Notes: generated by a model from the letters alone, not told the origin. Counted from the stretch's first letter, positions 50,931-59,740 are shown. The stretch: 64,000 bases of DNA from Nocardia amikacinitolerans NBRC 108937 (GCF_001612615.1 NZ_BDAU01000026.1:1-64000), one strand, 5' to 3'. Numbers and translations are program-made.

Positions 50931-53625
50931 CTCCTTCGGACAGCACAGTAACCGTTCCGGCCGTTCCGTCCACCCGAATTCGCATACTGGTCCGTACTTT
51001 CTTCGTGACGTCCTTGACCTGAACGACCGTCGGCACCCCGAGCTCGCGTGCCACGATCGCCACGTGCGTGAGCGGGCTACCGCGCTCGATCACCAGCGCG
51101 GACGCCGAGGGCAGCGCGGCGACCCATCCCGGGTCGGTGCGGTAGGCCACCAGAATGCCGCCCGCGACATCGCTCGGCTCGCCGACGACCACCGCCTCGC
51201 CCTCCACGATCCCCGCCGCCGACGGCGTACCGCCGAGCACGGTGCCCACTGCCGCCGCGGGCGTCTCGCCGACCGGCACCCAGCCCTGCGCGGCCAGTTC
51301 CGCGCGCCCGAACGTACCGCCACGGGTGACGAACCGGGCGGGCGCGACAAGATCGGCGTCGGCGGCGCGCTGCGCCTTGCGCGCGGCGACCAGCGCGCGC
51401 AGCGGCTCGGTGTCGGCGCCCTCGTAGCTCCCGCGCAGTTCGTCAACGGTCAGGTAGAACACGTCGGCGAATTCGTCGAGCACGCCGCGCTCGACGAGGT
51501 CCCGGCCCATCGCCCGGATCATCCGCTTCACCATGCCGAAGGCCCTGGTGCGGCAGAACCGCAGGCGCTCGCGGTGCGCGGCGCACCGAGAAACCTTGGC
51601 GCGCAGGCGTTCGTAGATTCGGCGGCGCGCGCCGCGCAGGTGCGCGTCGAGGTAGGCCTCGGCTTCGTCGCGACGGTCGGACGGGGGTCCTTGCTCGTGC
51701 ACCCGGCCGAGCGCGCTGCGCAGCATGATGAACAGACCCGACGGGTCCTCCCGCAGGTCCGGCGTCTCGAGCTTCAGTTCGTCCAGGCTGCGGTAGCCGT
51801 AGCTGTCCAGGTAGGCGTCGACCTCGGCGCGGAACTTCGGATGGTCGGCGAGGGCGTCGTACAGCCGGTCCGGCGGGGTCGAGCGCACCAGCGCCGTCAG
51901 CTCCGCATCCGCCGCCACGGTTTGGGCGAGCGCGGTCATCGCGCGGGCGGGCTCGGCCGATTCGACGTCGGCGCCGGGGCCGACGACCGCGTACAGGAAC
52001 CACTCCGGCGCGTTCGGCAGCAGCGCCTTGGTCAGCGCGTAGAGCAGGCCGGTACAGGTCAGCAGGATCGCGTCGAGCACCATCAGCGGGCCCCAACGTT
52101 CGACGAGATCGCGATCGACCGTGCGGTAGGCCTGGTAGGCCTGTTCGCCGGACAGCGACGCGTAGTCGAGTCCGTCGTATTCGTCGTAGACGCGGTAGAA
52201 GTCGGCGAGGAAGTCCTCGACCATCGCGTCGATGCCGAACAGCCGACGCAGGTACACTGCCGTGGTCACGGTGCGGGACCGCAGCCGGGTCAGCGGATTG
52301 CGGAAGGTGAAGGGCCGCAATGTCTTCGCGAGGTCGTCGGCGAGTGGCTCGGCGACACCGAGCGCGGCCTCCAGCACCCTTCGGTTGAGCGGATAGCCCG
52401 GCGCGATGCCGACCATCCGGTACCAGTGCAGCAGGTTGTAGTACACCCGGCCGTGAAAACAGCCGAGCAGCACCGGAGTCCACGCGTCCGTCTGGCGCAG
52501 CTGGGCGGGCGGCACGCGTAGCGAGGCGGCGTAGCCGCGGTACACGCGACCGTAGATGCCCGCCGCGGTGGTGTAGGTCAGCGGGGAGGTGATGCCGCTG
52601 AAACTCTCGATGATGTTGGAGTTGTCCCAGATTCGCAGTTCGCGTGGCGCGAGCGTCTCACCCGCACCGCGCAACAGCGCGTCCGTCGCCTCGACGGGCG
52701 CGGTGGTGATCGGACGGGACTGAAGTATCCACAGTCCCACGTCGTCCAGCGCCCACTCGACGTCTTGCGGTGCGCCGCAGACGATTTCGATCTTGCGGCC
52801 GAGTTCGACCAGTTCGGCGATCTCGTCGTCGGCGAGCACCGCCCGCTCGCGCAGCTCCGCCGCCACTTCGCCGACCTCGCAGCCCTGCTCCGCGGCGGGG
52901 CGGTAGCTGCTGTCCTTGTCGCCGACGATCGTGTCGAGCACGACGCCGGTCGCTTTGTCGACGGTGACGGTGTCCGCGTCCACCGCGCCCGACACCAGCC
53001 CCTCGCCGAGGCCGTACACCGCGCTGATCACCAGCCGGTCGGACGCGCCCGTGCTGGGATCGGCGGTGAACAGCACGCCGCTGGCCCGCGCGGCCACCAG
53101 CCGTTGCAGCACAACGCCCGGCGCGCCGCCGACCGGGCGCGACCGCGCGAAGGCGTACCGTATCGACCGCTCGGAGAATGCCGAGGCCCAGCAGTCCCGC
53201 ACGCGGTCGGCGACCACCGCGACGCCGTCGACGTTGAGGAAGGAGTCGAACTGTCCCGCGTAGGAGTGCTCGGCGCCGTCCTCGACGACCGTCGAGGATC
53301 GCACGGCGATCCGGCCGCCGCCGATCCGTTCGTATCCGTCGGCAACGAGATCGCGCAGATCGGGGGGCAGCGGAGCGGAGCGGATCGCGGCGCGCAGGTC
53401 GGCGGCCAACGCCAGCGCCCGGTCCGGATCGTCCGCTTTCCGGAGCGCGGAAACTCGCTCGGCCAACCCGTGTTCGGCGAGGAAGCGCTCGAACGCGTCG
53501 GTGCCGAGCGCGACCCACTCGGGAACTCGGAATCCTCCGCTGTGCACGACGTGCAATCCGCGCGCCTTGCCGCCCGCCAGCGCGGCGATCGTCGCCGGTC
53601 GGTCCCACGTCCCGAGTACCTGCAC
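50911..53625 (-). CDS. PEP-synthase/rifampin-phosphotransferase-like dikinase
   Basis: 904 aa with the PPDK/PEP-synthase layout. The N-terminal ATP-grasp-type half contains GGKARGLHVVHSGGFRVPEW, RIAVRSSTVVEDGAEHSYAG and ASGVLFTADPSTG. A middle helical region of about 350 residues follows, and the C-terminal swivelling domain has phospho-His in ERGSPLTHVAIVARELGVPT (His854). The PEP/pyruvate barrel of true PEP synthase is absent. This N-middle-His order is that of rifampin phosphotransferase, which moves the beta-phosphate of ATP to a hydroxyl on its substrate. As first gene of a biosynthetic operon it more likely phosphorylates a pathway intermediate than gives drug resistance. It overlaps the ligase gene by 20 bases. 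Confidence 0.85.
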   Translation of the reverse strand: MQVLGTWDRPATIAALAGGKARGLHVVHSGGFRVPEWVALGTDAFERFLAEHGLAERVSALRKADDPDRALALAADLRAAIRSAPLPPDLRDLVADGYERIGGGRIAVRSSTVVEDGAEHSYAGQFDSFLNVDGVAVVADRVRDCWASAFSERSIRYAFARSRPVGGAPGVVLQRLVAARASGVLFTADPSTGASDRLVISAVYGLGEGLVSGAVDADTVTVDKATGVVLDTIVGDKDSSYRPAAEQGCEVGEVAAELRERAVLADDEIAELVELGRKIEIVCGAPQDVEWALDDVGLWILQSRPITTAPVEATDALLRGAGETLAPRELRIWDNSNIIESFSGITSPLTYTTAAGIYGRVYRGYAASLRVPPAQLRQTDAWTPVLLGCFHGRVYYNLLHWYRMVGIAPGYPLNRRVLEAALGVAEPLADDLAKTLRPFTFRNPLTRLRSRTVTTAVYLRRLFGIDAMVEDFLADFYRVYDEYDGLDYASLSGEQAYQAYRTVDRDLVERWGPLMVLDAILLTCTGLLYALTKALLPNAPEWFLYAVVGPGADVESAEPARAMTALAQTVAADAELTALVRSTPPDRLYDALADHPKFRAEVDAYLDSYGYRSLDELKLETPDLREDPSGLFIMLRSALGRVHEQGPPSDRRDEAEAYLDAHLRGARRRIYERLRAKVSRCAAHRERLRFCRTRAFGMVKRMIRAMGRDLVERGVLDEFADVFYLTVDELRGSYEGADTEPLRALVAARKAQRAADADLVAPARFVTRGGTFGRAELAAQGWVPVGETPAAAVGTVLGGTPSAAGIVEGEAVVVGEPSDVAGGILVAYRTDPGWVAALPSASALVIERGSPLTHVAIVARELGVPTVVQVKDVTKKVRTSMRIRVDGTAGTVTVLSEGVDRDGT

Positions 53626-53640
53626 GGCATCTCTCCCATC

Positions 53641-53752
53641 GCCCCTGATCGACGCGTCGGAGCCGGGCGCTCCAGGCCCGCGTACGGCCGCGCGAGAACC
53701 AAGGGTTCGTCTGGGTATATCCGAGTTGTCGCCGCGGCGTTAGCCCCTGATC
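53641..53752. promoter_or_regulatory. divergent promoter region with a repeated 10-base word
   Basis: In the 219-base space between the dikinase gene and the EspG gene, GCCCCTGATC occurs twice in direct orientation (53,641-53,650 and 53,743-53,752), 102 bases apart. An A+T-rich TATATCC block lies between them near 53,716. The word could bind a regulator of the eight-gene operon. The same word appears by chance or by relation at 36,221. Confidence 0.35.
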
Positions 53753-53844
53753 CAGTGGTACCAGTTCTCGAACAGTTCGTCTCGCGGCCGGGGACCCCGA
53801 TATGCTGCGGGCAGTTCGGTGGGTTCGGTGAGGAGTGATTCGGC

Positions 53845-54558
53845 GTGGGTTGGACGTTCACCCCGGACGAGTTCGCCCACATCTGGCGGGAGACGCAGGT
53901 GGATCGCCACCCCTACCCGCTGCGCATCCTGGAGACGCCACGCACCGAGCACGAGGCCGAGGTTCTGCGCGCCCAGCTGAATCAGCGCCTACCGCTCGGC
54001 GCGGACCCCGACCTGTCCGCCTGCCTGCGCATCCTGGCCGAACCGCACACCAGGATCATCGCCATCGGCGGCGCGCACACCCCGAACAGCGAGCTGCGAC
54101 TGCTGGCCTGCGCGGTGTACGACCGCGCGGTGCTCGCCATTCAGGAACCCGGCGCCCGCCCCGATTTCGGCGGCCGAGTGCGCATCTCGATCGGACACGC
54201 GAGCAAACTGGGCGCCCGTATCGCCACGCTGCTGCCGAAGACACCCGCCGGGCGCGAACCCGCCCGCGCCGCGAGCGCCGCCGCGGTACGCGACACCGAG
54301 ACCGTCGTCGCCACCCAGCCCGCCGCCAACCCCATTCGCAGGCTGCTGCTCAAACCGCACACCGCCGAGGGACACCTACGCATCGAAGCCCGGCTCGATC
54401 GGGACGAACCGGTCCCGCCGATCCACTACACCTGGATCGATGTGCAGGGCGACGGACGCTACCTGATCAAAGCGGACGAGACGGTGCACATCGTGCCAGC
54501 CTCGCCCGAGCAGATCGCCGCCCAACTGCAGAAACGCATTCCAGCACAGGCAAGATGA
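53845..54558 (+). CDS. EspG-family type VII secretion chaperone-like protein
   Basis: 237-aa protein resembling ESX-associated EspG proteins, cytoplasmic chaperones that hold PE-PPE pairs for secretion. The N-terminus MGWTFTPDEFAHIWRETQVD has the WxFTPDEF...W start of the family, and the C-terminal third (HYTWIDVQGDGRYLIKADET ... VHIVPASPEQIAAQLQKRI) matches its last strand-helix. The start is GTG at 53845 with AGGAG 9 bases before. It is followed by two genes that look like a PE/PPE-type substrate pair, which supports the assignment. No EccC, EccB or EccD core gene is in the window. Confidence 0.8.
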   Translation: MGWTFTPDEFAHIWRETQVDRHPYPLRILETPRTEHEAEVLRAQLNQRLPLGADPDLSACLRILAEPHTRIIAIGGAHTPNSELRLLACAVYDRAVLAIQEPGARPDFGGRVRISIGHASKLGARIATLLPKTPAGREPARAASAAAVRDTETVVATQPAANPIRRLLLKPHTAEGHLRIEARLDRDEPVPPIHYTWIDVQGDGRYLIKADETVHIVPASPEQIAAQLQKRIPAQAR

Positions 54559-54602
54559 ACTCGTTAAGCTGAAGCCAACCGACCGATCCCCGGGGGGTGC
54601 GC

Positions 54603-54977
54603 ATGACGATCGAGAGCAGCCGAGCCGATATAGCGCGGTTCAAGCAGGAAGCGCAGGCAGGCACCGTCAAGTTCGATCCGGACGCGGCGCGGCGGTGCGC
54701 CGAGATCTACGAGAACCAGGCCGACCGGCTGATCTACCTTCAGCAGCGCCTCGAATCCGCCGCCGAACTGCACGGATTCGGCGGTTTCGTCTCCGCGCAG
54801 CAGCTACAGGCCGGATTCGGGCACAAGGCGCGCGACGCCGCCGCGCTGCTCGATCACTACATCGAGGCCGCCTATCGCATGAAGGAAGCGTTCCTGATCA
54901 GCGCCGGACTCTACGAAGAAGCCGACGCCGCCAATGCGGCCGCGCTGCGCGCGGTGGAAACGAGGCTGCCCCGATGA
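54603..54977 (+). CDS. small helical protein, possible PE/WXG100-like partner
   Basis: 124 aa, almost fully helical: VKFDPDAARRCAEIYENQAD, LIYLQQRLESAAEL, then FVSAQQLQAGFGHKARDAAA and AYRMKEAFLISAGLYEEADA. Length and helical hairpin pattern fit ESX-exported partners encoded before PPE-like proteins in Nocardia and Rhodococcus. The YxxxD/E-type signal may be in AYRMKEAF or LYEEAD, but I cannot assign it firmly. The ATG at 54603 is chosen. Its stop overlaps the next start by 4 bases. Confidence 0.65.
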   Translation: MTIESSRADIARFKQEAQAGTVKFDPDAARRCAEIYENQADRLIYLQQRLESAAELHGFGGFVSAQQLQAGFGHKARDAAALLDHYIEAAYRMKEAFLISAGLYEEADAANAAALRAVETRLPR

Positions 54978-56308
54978 CCGGCACCGATCCCACCTACATC
55001 AGCTCGATGGAGCACTTCGAGTCGATGCCGCACGAGGAGATCTACGCCAAGACCCAGCAGATCGACGCAGGCGAGATCCTGCGCGCCTCGGTCACCTGGC
55101 TCGAGGTCGCCGCCGCGCTGGCCGCCTCGATGCCGCTGAGCCGCGGCGGCGCGGACCGGGTCATGAACGGCATGGAATGGGAAGGCGCGGCGGCGAACGC
55201 CGCGTACGCGAGCACGCGGAGCTTCGCCGCCTCCGTCGACGAACTCAGCGCCGTCATGGGCCAGGTCGGTGCGCGCCTCGGCGGTGTCGCGGCGGCGGCC
55301 GAAGCGGTCAAGCTGGCAGTGGTGCCGCCCGGCAGCTCGGGACCGATCGGCGCCATCGCGCAACTGCTCGAGGCGGCGAACGTCATCGACGCGCAGATGG
55401 CGCAGGAGGCGCTGCGGCAGGAAGCCGTGCTCGCGATGAACATGGTCTACAAGCCCGCCTACTCGATGGCCGGGACCGGCGTGCCCGCGCTGCCGGAACC
55501 GCCTGTGCTGTCGATACTTTCGGACGAAGGGGCGATTCCGCAGTCGCCGAACGGGTCGAAGGAATACGGATCGGAGAGTGCGCCGGGAGGGTCGAACGGG
55601 TCCGCTTACGCGCCGCCGGAGAGCCGAGCGCCGGAAGACGTTCCGCCAGGCGCGGATTCGCAGCCGGAGCCACCCGCGGATGCCACGCCGGAGCCGTCGC
55701 CGCCCGAATCGCACGCGCCCACCGCACCGACCCCGGACGCGACACCCGATGTGCCGCCGGATGCGCCGCCGAGCCAGGAGACTCCTCCGCCCACGCAGGA
55801 GACCCCGGCACCGCCGACCTCGGACGCACCGCCGCCCACCCAGGAAGCTCCGACACCTCCGCCTACCCAAGACGCACCGCCGCCCACCCAGGCACCGCCG
55901 ACGCAGGACGTCCCTCCGCCCACGCAGGACACCCCGGCGCCTACCCAAGAGTCGCCGGTGCCGCCGCCAACGCAAGAAACTCCCGCACCGCCGCCCACCC
56001 AGGACGCGCCGGTGCCGCCACCCACGCAAGAAACCCCAGCTCCGCCGCCCAGCCAAGAGTCGCCGGTGCCGCCACCCACGCAAGAAACCCCGGCTCCACC
56101 GCCCACACAGGAGATGCCTGCGCCCCCGCCTACCCAGGAGGCCCCTCCTCCCCCGCCGTCACCGGAACCGGTTCCGCCGCCCGGCGAGCCGCTGCCGGAT
56201 CCGGGCGGCCAACCCGGCGTCACGGGGCCCATCCCGGAGGGTGCCAACCAAGGCTCGTCCCATACCGACCAGCCGGGCGTTGTCCCCCAATCCGGCACGA
56301 CCAGCTAG
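54974..56308 (+). CDS. PPE-like protein with Pro/Gln/Thr repeat tail
   Basis: 444 aa. The first 175 residues are helical with a WEG turn (GMEWEGAAANAAYASTRSFA), as in PPE/WXG100-type secreted proteins. From about residue 250 to 400 the chain is a low-complexity repeat of PPPTQETPA, PPPTQDAPV and similar units, then a Gly/Pro end. The overlap with the small helical gene and the EspG-like gene before it make a chaperone-partner-effector trio. The repeat tail may extend across or bind the cell wall. No signal peptide is seen, as expected for type VII export. Confidence 0.75.
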   Translation: MTGTDPTYISSMEHFESMPHEEIYAKTQQIDAGEILRASVTWLEVAAALAASMPLSRGGADRVMNGMEWEGAAANAAYASTRSFAASVDELSAVMGQVGARLGGVAAAAEAVKLAVVPPGSSGPIGAIAQLLEAANVIDAQMAQEALRQEAVLAMNMVYKPAYSMAGTGVPALPEPPVLSILSDEGAIPQSPNGSKEYGSESAPGGSNGSAYAPPESRAPEDVPPGADSQPEPPADATPEPSPPESHAPTAPTPDATPDVPPDAPPSQETPPPTQETPAPPTSDAPPPTQEAPTPPPTQDAPPPTQAPPTQDVPPPTQDTPAPTQESPVPPPTQETPAPPPTQDAPVPPPTQETPAPPPSQESPVPPPTQETPAPPPTQEMPAPPPTQEAPPPPPSPEPVPPPGEPLPDPGGQPGVTGPIPEGANQGSSHTDQPGVVPQSGTTS

Positions 56309-56625
56309 CCCGCCGGATTCACAACGGACCACCGGGCCGCCGCCGCCGCGGGAGGCCGAGGCCCCCGGCCGCCACCAAAGGTGGCGGCGCGCACGAAACC
56401 CGCGCCGCCACAACCCAACACCCTCGCAACCCGTCCCACCTTCGCGGAAACAGCACTCTCCGCAAGGCAGCACGCAAAAGCCCAGCCCCAGCGTGACCCG
56501 TCCAGGCGGGGGTTCCCACACACCGTTCACACGCCTCACACAGCCGCCGCCTATGTGAGGCGTACGAACGGTGTGTGGAAGCCTCGTGGCTGACGGCCGA
56601 GCGATTCCACGCGGGAGCTGGAAGG
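56309..56625. other. intergenic region with strong terminator, no gene
   Basis: 317 bases between the converging PPE-like and proB genes. Apart from the hairpin at 56,513-56,580 it is GC-rich sequence without a supported gene. Confidence 0.6.
56513..56580. terminator. long inverted repeat, bidirectional terminator
   Basis: TTCCCACACACCGTTC...GCCTCACACAG (56,513-56,543) pairs with CTATGTGAGGCG...GAACGGTGTGTGGAA (56,551-56,580): about 30 bases per arm with few mismatches and a loop of 7 bases. It lies between two genes that converge, so it can stop transcription from both sides. Confidence 0.8.
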
Positions 56626-57774
56626 TCAGGCTTTGACCAAGTCGTCGGCGTGAATCACCGGGCGCTGCATGGTGTCCGGTAGTTCGGTGGTGGAGCGGCC
56701 GAGCATGGTGGAGAGTTCGGTGCTGTCGTATTCGACCACGCCCCGGGCGATCAGGCGGTGGTCGGCGGCGAGCAGGTCGACCACGTCACCGCCGTAGAAG
56801 CGGCCGCGGACAGCGGTGATGCCCGCGGCGAGCAGGGAGCGGCGGCGCTGGGCGACCGCCTGCACGGCACCGTCATCGAGGACGAGGGCGCCGCGACTGT
56901 CGGCGGCGTGGCGGACCCAGAACTTGCGGGCCGACAGGCGAACCGGGCGCGCGGCGAACGCGGTGCCGACGGTACCGGAGGCGAGCGCGGTGGCGGCCTC
57001 CTCCGCGGCGGCGAGCAGCACGGGAACGCCCGCGTCGGCGGCAAGCCGGGCGGCCGAGAGCTTGGAGGCCATGCCACCGGTGCCGAGCGCGCCGCCGCTG
57101 CCCGCGATGACGCCATCCAGATCGGCGCTGCTGCGGACCTCGGGGATGAAGTTGGCGGCGCCTTTGCGCGGGTCGCCGTCGTAGAGCCCCTCCACATCGG
57201 AGAGCAGGATCAGCGCGTCCGCGCCGACCAGGTGCGCGACGAGGGCCGCGAGCCGGTCGTTGTCGCCGAACCGGATCTCCTCGGTGGCGACCGTGTCGTT
57301 CTCGTTGACCACCGCGATCGCGCCGAGCGAACGCAGGCGGTCCAGGGTGCGCTGGGCATTGCGGTGGTGCTCGCGACGGGAGAAGTCGTCGGCACTGAGC
57401 AGCACCTGACCCACGGTGCGGCCGTAGCGGGCGAAGGAGGTGCCCCACGCGTGCGCCAGTGCCAGCTGACCGACGCTCGCCGCCGCCTGCTTGGTCGCCA
57501 GATCCCTTGGGCGACTGGCCAATCCGAGCGGCGCGAGGCCCGCACCGATGGCGCCCGACGACACGACCACCACGTCCGAACCCGCGCGCATGCGGGCCTC
57601 GACCGCGTCGGCGAGCCGGTCCAGCCGCGTCGTGTCCAGACCGCCCTTCAGACTGGTCAACGCCGACGAGCCGATCTTCACCACGACGCTGCGCGCGGCG
57701 GCGATCGCCTGCCGCGCGTCGCTGAGCCCGCCGGGCGACACCGCGTCCGCTAGCCCCGAATTCACCTGCGTCAC
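56626..57774 (-). CDS. proB: glutamate 5-kinase
   Basis: 382-aa ProB, which phosphorylates glutamate in the first step of proline synthesis. The amino-acid-kinase domain has VVVKIGSSALTSLKGGLDT, VVSSGAIGAGLAPLGL, IAVVNENDTVATEEIRFGDN and ADALILLSDVEGLYDGDPR. The C-terminus is a PUA domain (KFWVRHAADSRGALVLDDGA ... GRFYGGDVVDLLA), as in many ProB proteins. The start is GTG at 57774 with AGGGAG 7-12 bases upstream; the open frame before it is not coding. Proline feedback inhibition is the family rule. It follows obg on the same strand after a hairpin. Confidence 0.95.
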   Translation of the reverse strand: MTQVNSGLADAVSPGGLSDARQAIAAARSVVVKIGSSALTSLKGGLDTTRLDRLADAVEARMRAGSDVVVVSSGAIGAGLAPLGLASRPRDLATKQAAASVGQLALAHAWGTSFARYGRTVGQVLLSADDFSRREHHRNAQRTLDRLRSLGAIAVVNENDTVATEEIRFGDNDRLAALVAHLVGADALILLSDVEGLYDGDPRKGAANFIPEVRSSADLDGVIAGSGGALGTGGMASKLSAARLAADAGVPVLLAAAEEAATALASGTVGTAFAARPVRLSARKFWVRHAADSRGALVLDDGAVQAVAQRRRSLLAAGITAVRGRFYGGDVVDLLAADHRLIARGVVEYDSTELSTMLGRSTTELPDTMQRPVIHADDLVKA

Positions 57775-57834
57775 AACTGAACTCCCTGTACCGCAACCGA
57801 ATGTGCTGTCCGACGGGCGGTCCGCCCGAACCCA

Positions 57835-57862
57835 CCGCCGAACGATCGAAACCGTTCGGCGG
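57835..57862 (-). terminator. hairpin between obg and proB
   Basis: CCGCCGAACG (57,835-57,844) pairs with CGTTCGGCGG (57,853-57,862) around an 8-base loop, 16 bases after the obg stop. A second palindrome, CGGGCGG-T-CCGCCCG, lies at 57,813-57,827. Together they probably end or weaken obg transcription, leaving proB partly on its own promoter. Confidence 0.65.
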
Positions 57863-57877
57863 CAACGGTTTGCACGA

Positions 57878-59332
57878 TCAATCCTCGTCCTCGGTGACCA
57901 GACCGCGGCGCACCCGCGAGGCGTGCTTGCGCTCCGCCGCGCTGACCCGGTCGGTCTGCTCCAAGCGGATGTCGGTGCCGCGCCCGGTCGGCACGTGGTC
58001 GATGCCCGCCGAGATCTGCGGCTCCCAGTCGAAGCTGACGTCGCCGATGGTGACCGGAGCGCCCGGTTCGGCGCCGAGGCGCACGAGCTCGTCCTCGACA
58101 CCGAGGCGGGCCAGCCGGTCGGCCAGGTAGCCGACGGCCTCGTCGTTGTCGAACTGGGTCTGGCGCACCCACCGCTCGGGGCGCGTGCCGCGCACGATGA
58201 AGCCGCCCGGCTCGTCCGGATCGGCGATCACGCTGAATCCGGACTCGTCCACCGCGATCGGCCGGATCACCGGACGCTTCGGCGCGGCCTTCGGGTGCGC
58301 CTCGCGGTACTCGCGTACCAGGTCGGCGAGCGCGAAGGTCAAGGGGCGCAAGCCAGCTCGGCTCACCGCGGAGATCTCGAAGACCGGCCAGCCGCGCGCG
58401 GTGAACTCGGGCGTCACCATCTCCGCCAGCTCGGCGCCGTCGGGGACGTCGGTCTTGTTCAGGATCACCACGCGCGGGCGGTCGGCCAGGTCACCGAGGC
58501 CTGCGTCGGCGGCGAGCGCGGGCTTGTAGGCGGCGAGTTCCGCTTCGAGGGCGTCGACGTCGGAGACGGGATCGCGGCCCGGTTCGAGGGTCGCGCAGTC
58601 GACGACGTGCGCGAGCACCGCGCAGCGCTCCAGGTGGCGCAGGAAGTCAAGGCCGAGGCCGCGGCCCTGGCTGGCGCCGGGGATCAGGCCGGGCACGTCG
58701 GCGATGGTGAAGGTGGTGTCGCCGCTGGCCACCACGCCGAGGTTGGGCACGAGCGTGGTGAACGGGTAGTCGGCGATCTTCGGCTTGGCCGCGGAGAGCA
58801 CCGAGACCAGCGACGACTTGCCCGCCGAAGGGAAGCCGACCAGGCCGACGTCGGCGACGGACTTGAGCTCGAGGACGAGCTCGCGTTCCTCGCCCTCCTC
58901 GCCGAGCAGCGCGAAACCGGGCGCCTTGCGCGCCTTCGAAGCCAGCGCCGCGTTGCCGAGTCCGCCGCGTCCCCCGCGCGCGGCGACATAGCGGTTACCC
59001 GCGCCGACCAGGTCGGCGAGGATCTCGCCGTCCTTGTCCAGCACGACGGTGCCGTCGGGCACCTTCAGCAGCAGGTCGCCGCCGGTCTTGCCGTCCCGGT
59101 TGCCGCCCTCGCCCGGCTTGCCGTTGCCCGCCTTGGCGTGCGGGTGGAAGTGGAAGTCGAGCAGCGTGTGCACGTTGGCGTCGACCTCGAGGATGACGTC
59201 GCCGCCGTTGCCGCCGTTGCCGCCGTCCGGTCCGCCGAGCGGCTTGAACTTCTCGCGGTGCACCGACGCGCACCCATGACCGCCCTTTCCGGCACGCACG
59301 TGCAGCACGACACGGTCGATGAATTTCGACAT
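57878..59332 (-). CDS. obg: Obg family GTPase
   Basis: 484-aa Obg/CgtA GTPase for 50S assembly and stress control. The Gly-rich Obg fold is at the N-terminus (VVLHVRAGKGGHGCASVHRE, GPDGGNGGNGGDVILEVD). G motifs are VGLVGFPSAGKSSLVSVLS, the DVPGLIPGA switch, and VVILNKTDVPD. A C-terminal OCT domain (about 340-430) is followed by a charged tail (ERKHASRVRRGLVTEDED). The ATG at 59332 starts the canonical MSKFIDRVVLHV; 24 further open codons upstream are not conserved. It follows rpmA, as in nearly all bacteria. Confidence 0.97.
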   Translation of the reverse strand: MSKFIDRVVLHVRAGKGGHGCASVHREKFKPLGGPDGGNGGNGGDVILEVDANVHTLLDFHFHPHAKAGNGKPGEGGNRDGKTGGDLLLKVPDGTVVLDKDGEILADLVGAGNRYVAARGGRGGLGNAALASKARKAPGFALLGEEGEERELVLELKSVADVGLVGFPSAGKSSLVSVLSAAKPKIADYPFTTLVPNLGVVASGDTTFTIADVPGLIPGASQGRGLGLDFLRHLERCAVLAHVVDCATLEPGRDPVSDVDALEAELAAYKPALAADAGLGDLADRPRVVILNKTDVPDGAELAEMVTPEFTARGWPVFEISAVSRAGLRPLTFALADLVREYREAHPKAAPKRPVIRPIAVDESGFSVIADPDEPGGFIVRGTRPERWVRQTQFDNDEAVGYLADRLARLGVEDELVRLGAEPGAPVTIGDVSFDWEPQISAGIDHVPTGRGTDIRLEQTDRVSAAERKHASRVRRGLVTEDED

Positions 59333-59412
59333 GGTCGAATCATCCTCCTTCTGGGCTGGTCGTTCTTCGAGGGCTCGCGCTGATTCTTCGGCGGTCGCCG
59401 CCACGAGAACGC

Positions 59413-59447
59413 GAAAAGCGGGTCAGGGTGACATACCCTGACCCGCT
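59413..59447 (-). terminator. intrinsic terminator between rpmA and obg
   Basis: On the minus strand AGCGGGTCAGGGT, a 5-base loop (ATGTC) and ACCCTGACCCGCT form a perfect 13-base stem, directly followed by TTTT. This is the only hairpin in the window with a real T-run. It would end most rplU-rpmA transcripts before obg, so obg expression may depend on read-through or its own promoter. Confidence 0.85.
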
Positions 59448-59473
59448 CGGCTTTGTCTGGATCGGCTAGGCGG

Positions 59474-59740
59474 TCAGGCCTGAACCGGCTCCGGGACGAC
59501 GATGTTGACGGTCTTGCGGCCACGCTTGCTGCCGAACTCGACCGCGCCCGCCGCGAGGGCGAACAGGGTGTCGTCACCACCGCGACCGACGTTCACGCCG
59601 GGGTGGAAGTGGGTGCCACGCTGACGCACCAGGATCTCGCCTGCCTTGACGGTCTGGCCGCCGAAGCGCTTGACGCCGAGTCGCTGGGCGTTGGAATCGC
59701 GTCCGTTCCGGGAGCTGGACGCGCCCTTCTTGTGTGCCAT
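59474..59740 (-). CDS. rpmA: 50S ribosomal protein L27
   Basis: 88-aa L27 near the peptidyl-transferase centre. MAHKKGASSSRNGRDSNAQR is the unprocessed N-terminus typical of non-firmicute L27, followed by LGVKRFGGQTVKAGEILVRQ and RGTHFHPGVNVGRGGDDTLF. Order rplU-rpmA-obg is conserved. Confidence 0.98.
   Translation of the reverse strand: MAHKKGASSSRNGRDSNAQRLGVKRFGGQTVKAGEILVRQRGTHFHPGVNVGRGGDDTLFALAAGAVEFGSKRGRKTVNIVVPEPVQA

Noticed and set aside
50911..53625. Rifampin resistance enzyme as the sole role
   Set aside because: Domain order fits, but the gene heads a tightly coupled biosynthetic operon, so substrate assignment to rifampin is not justified.
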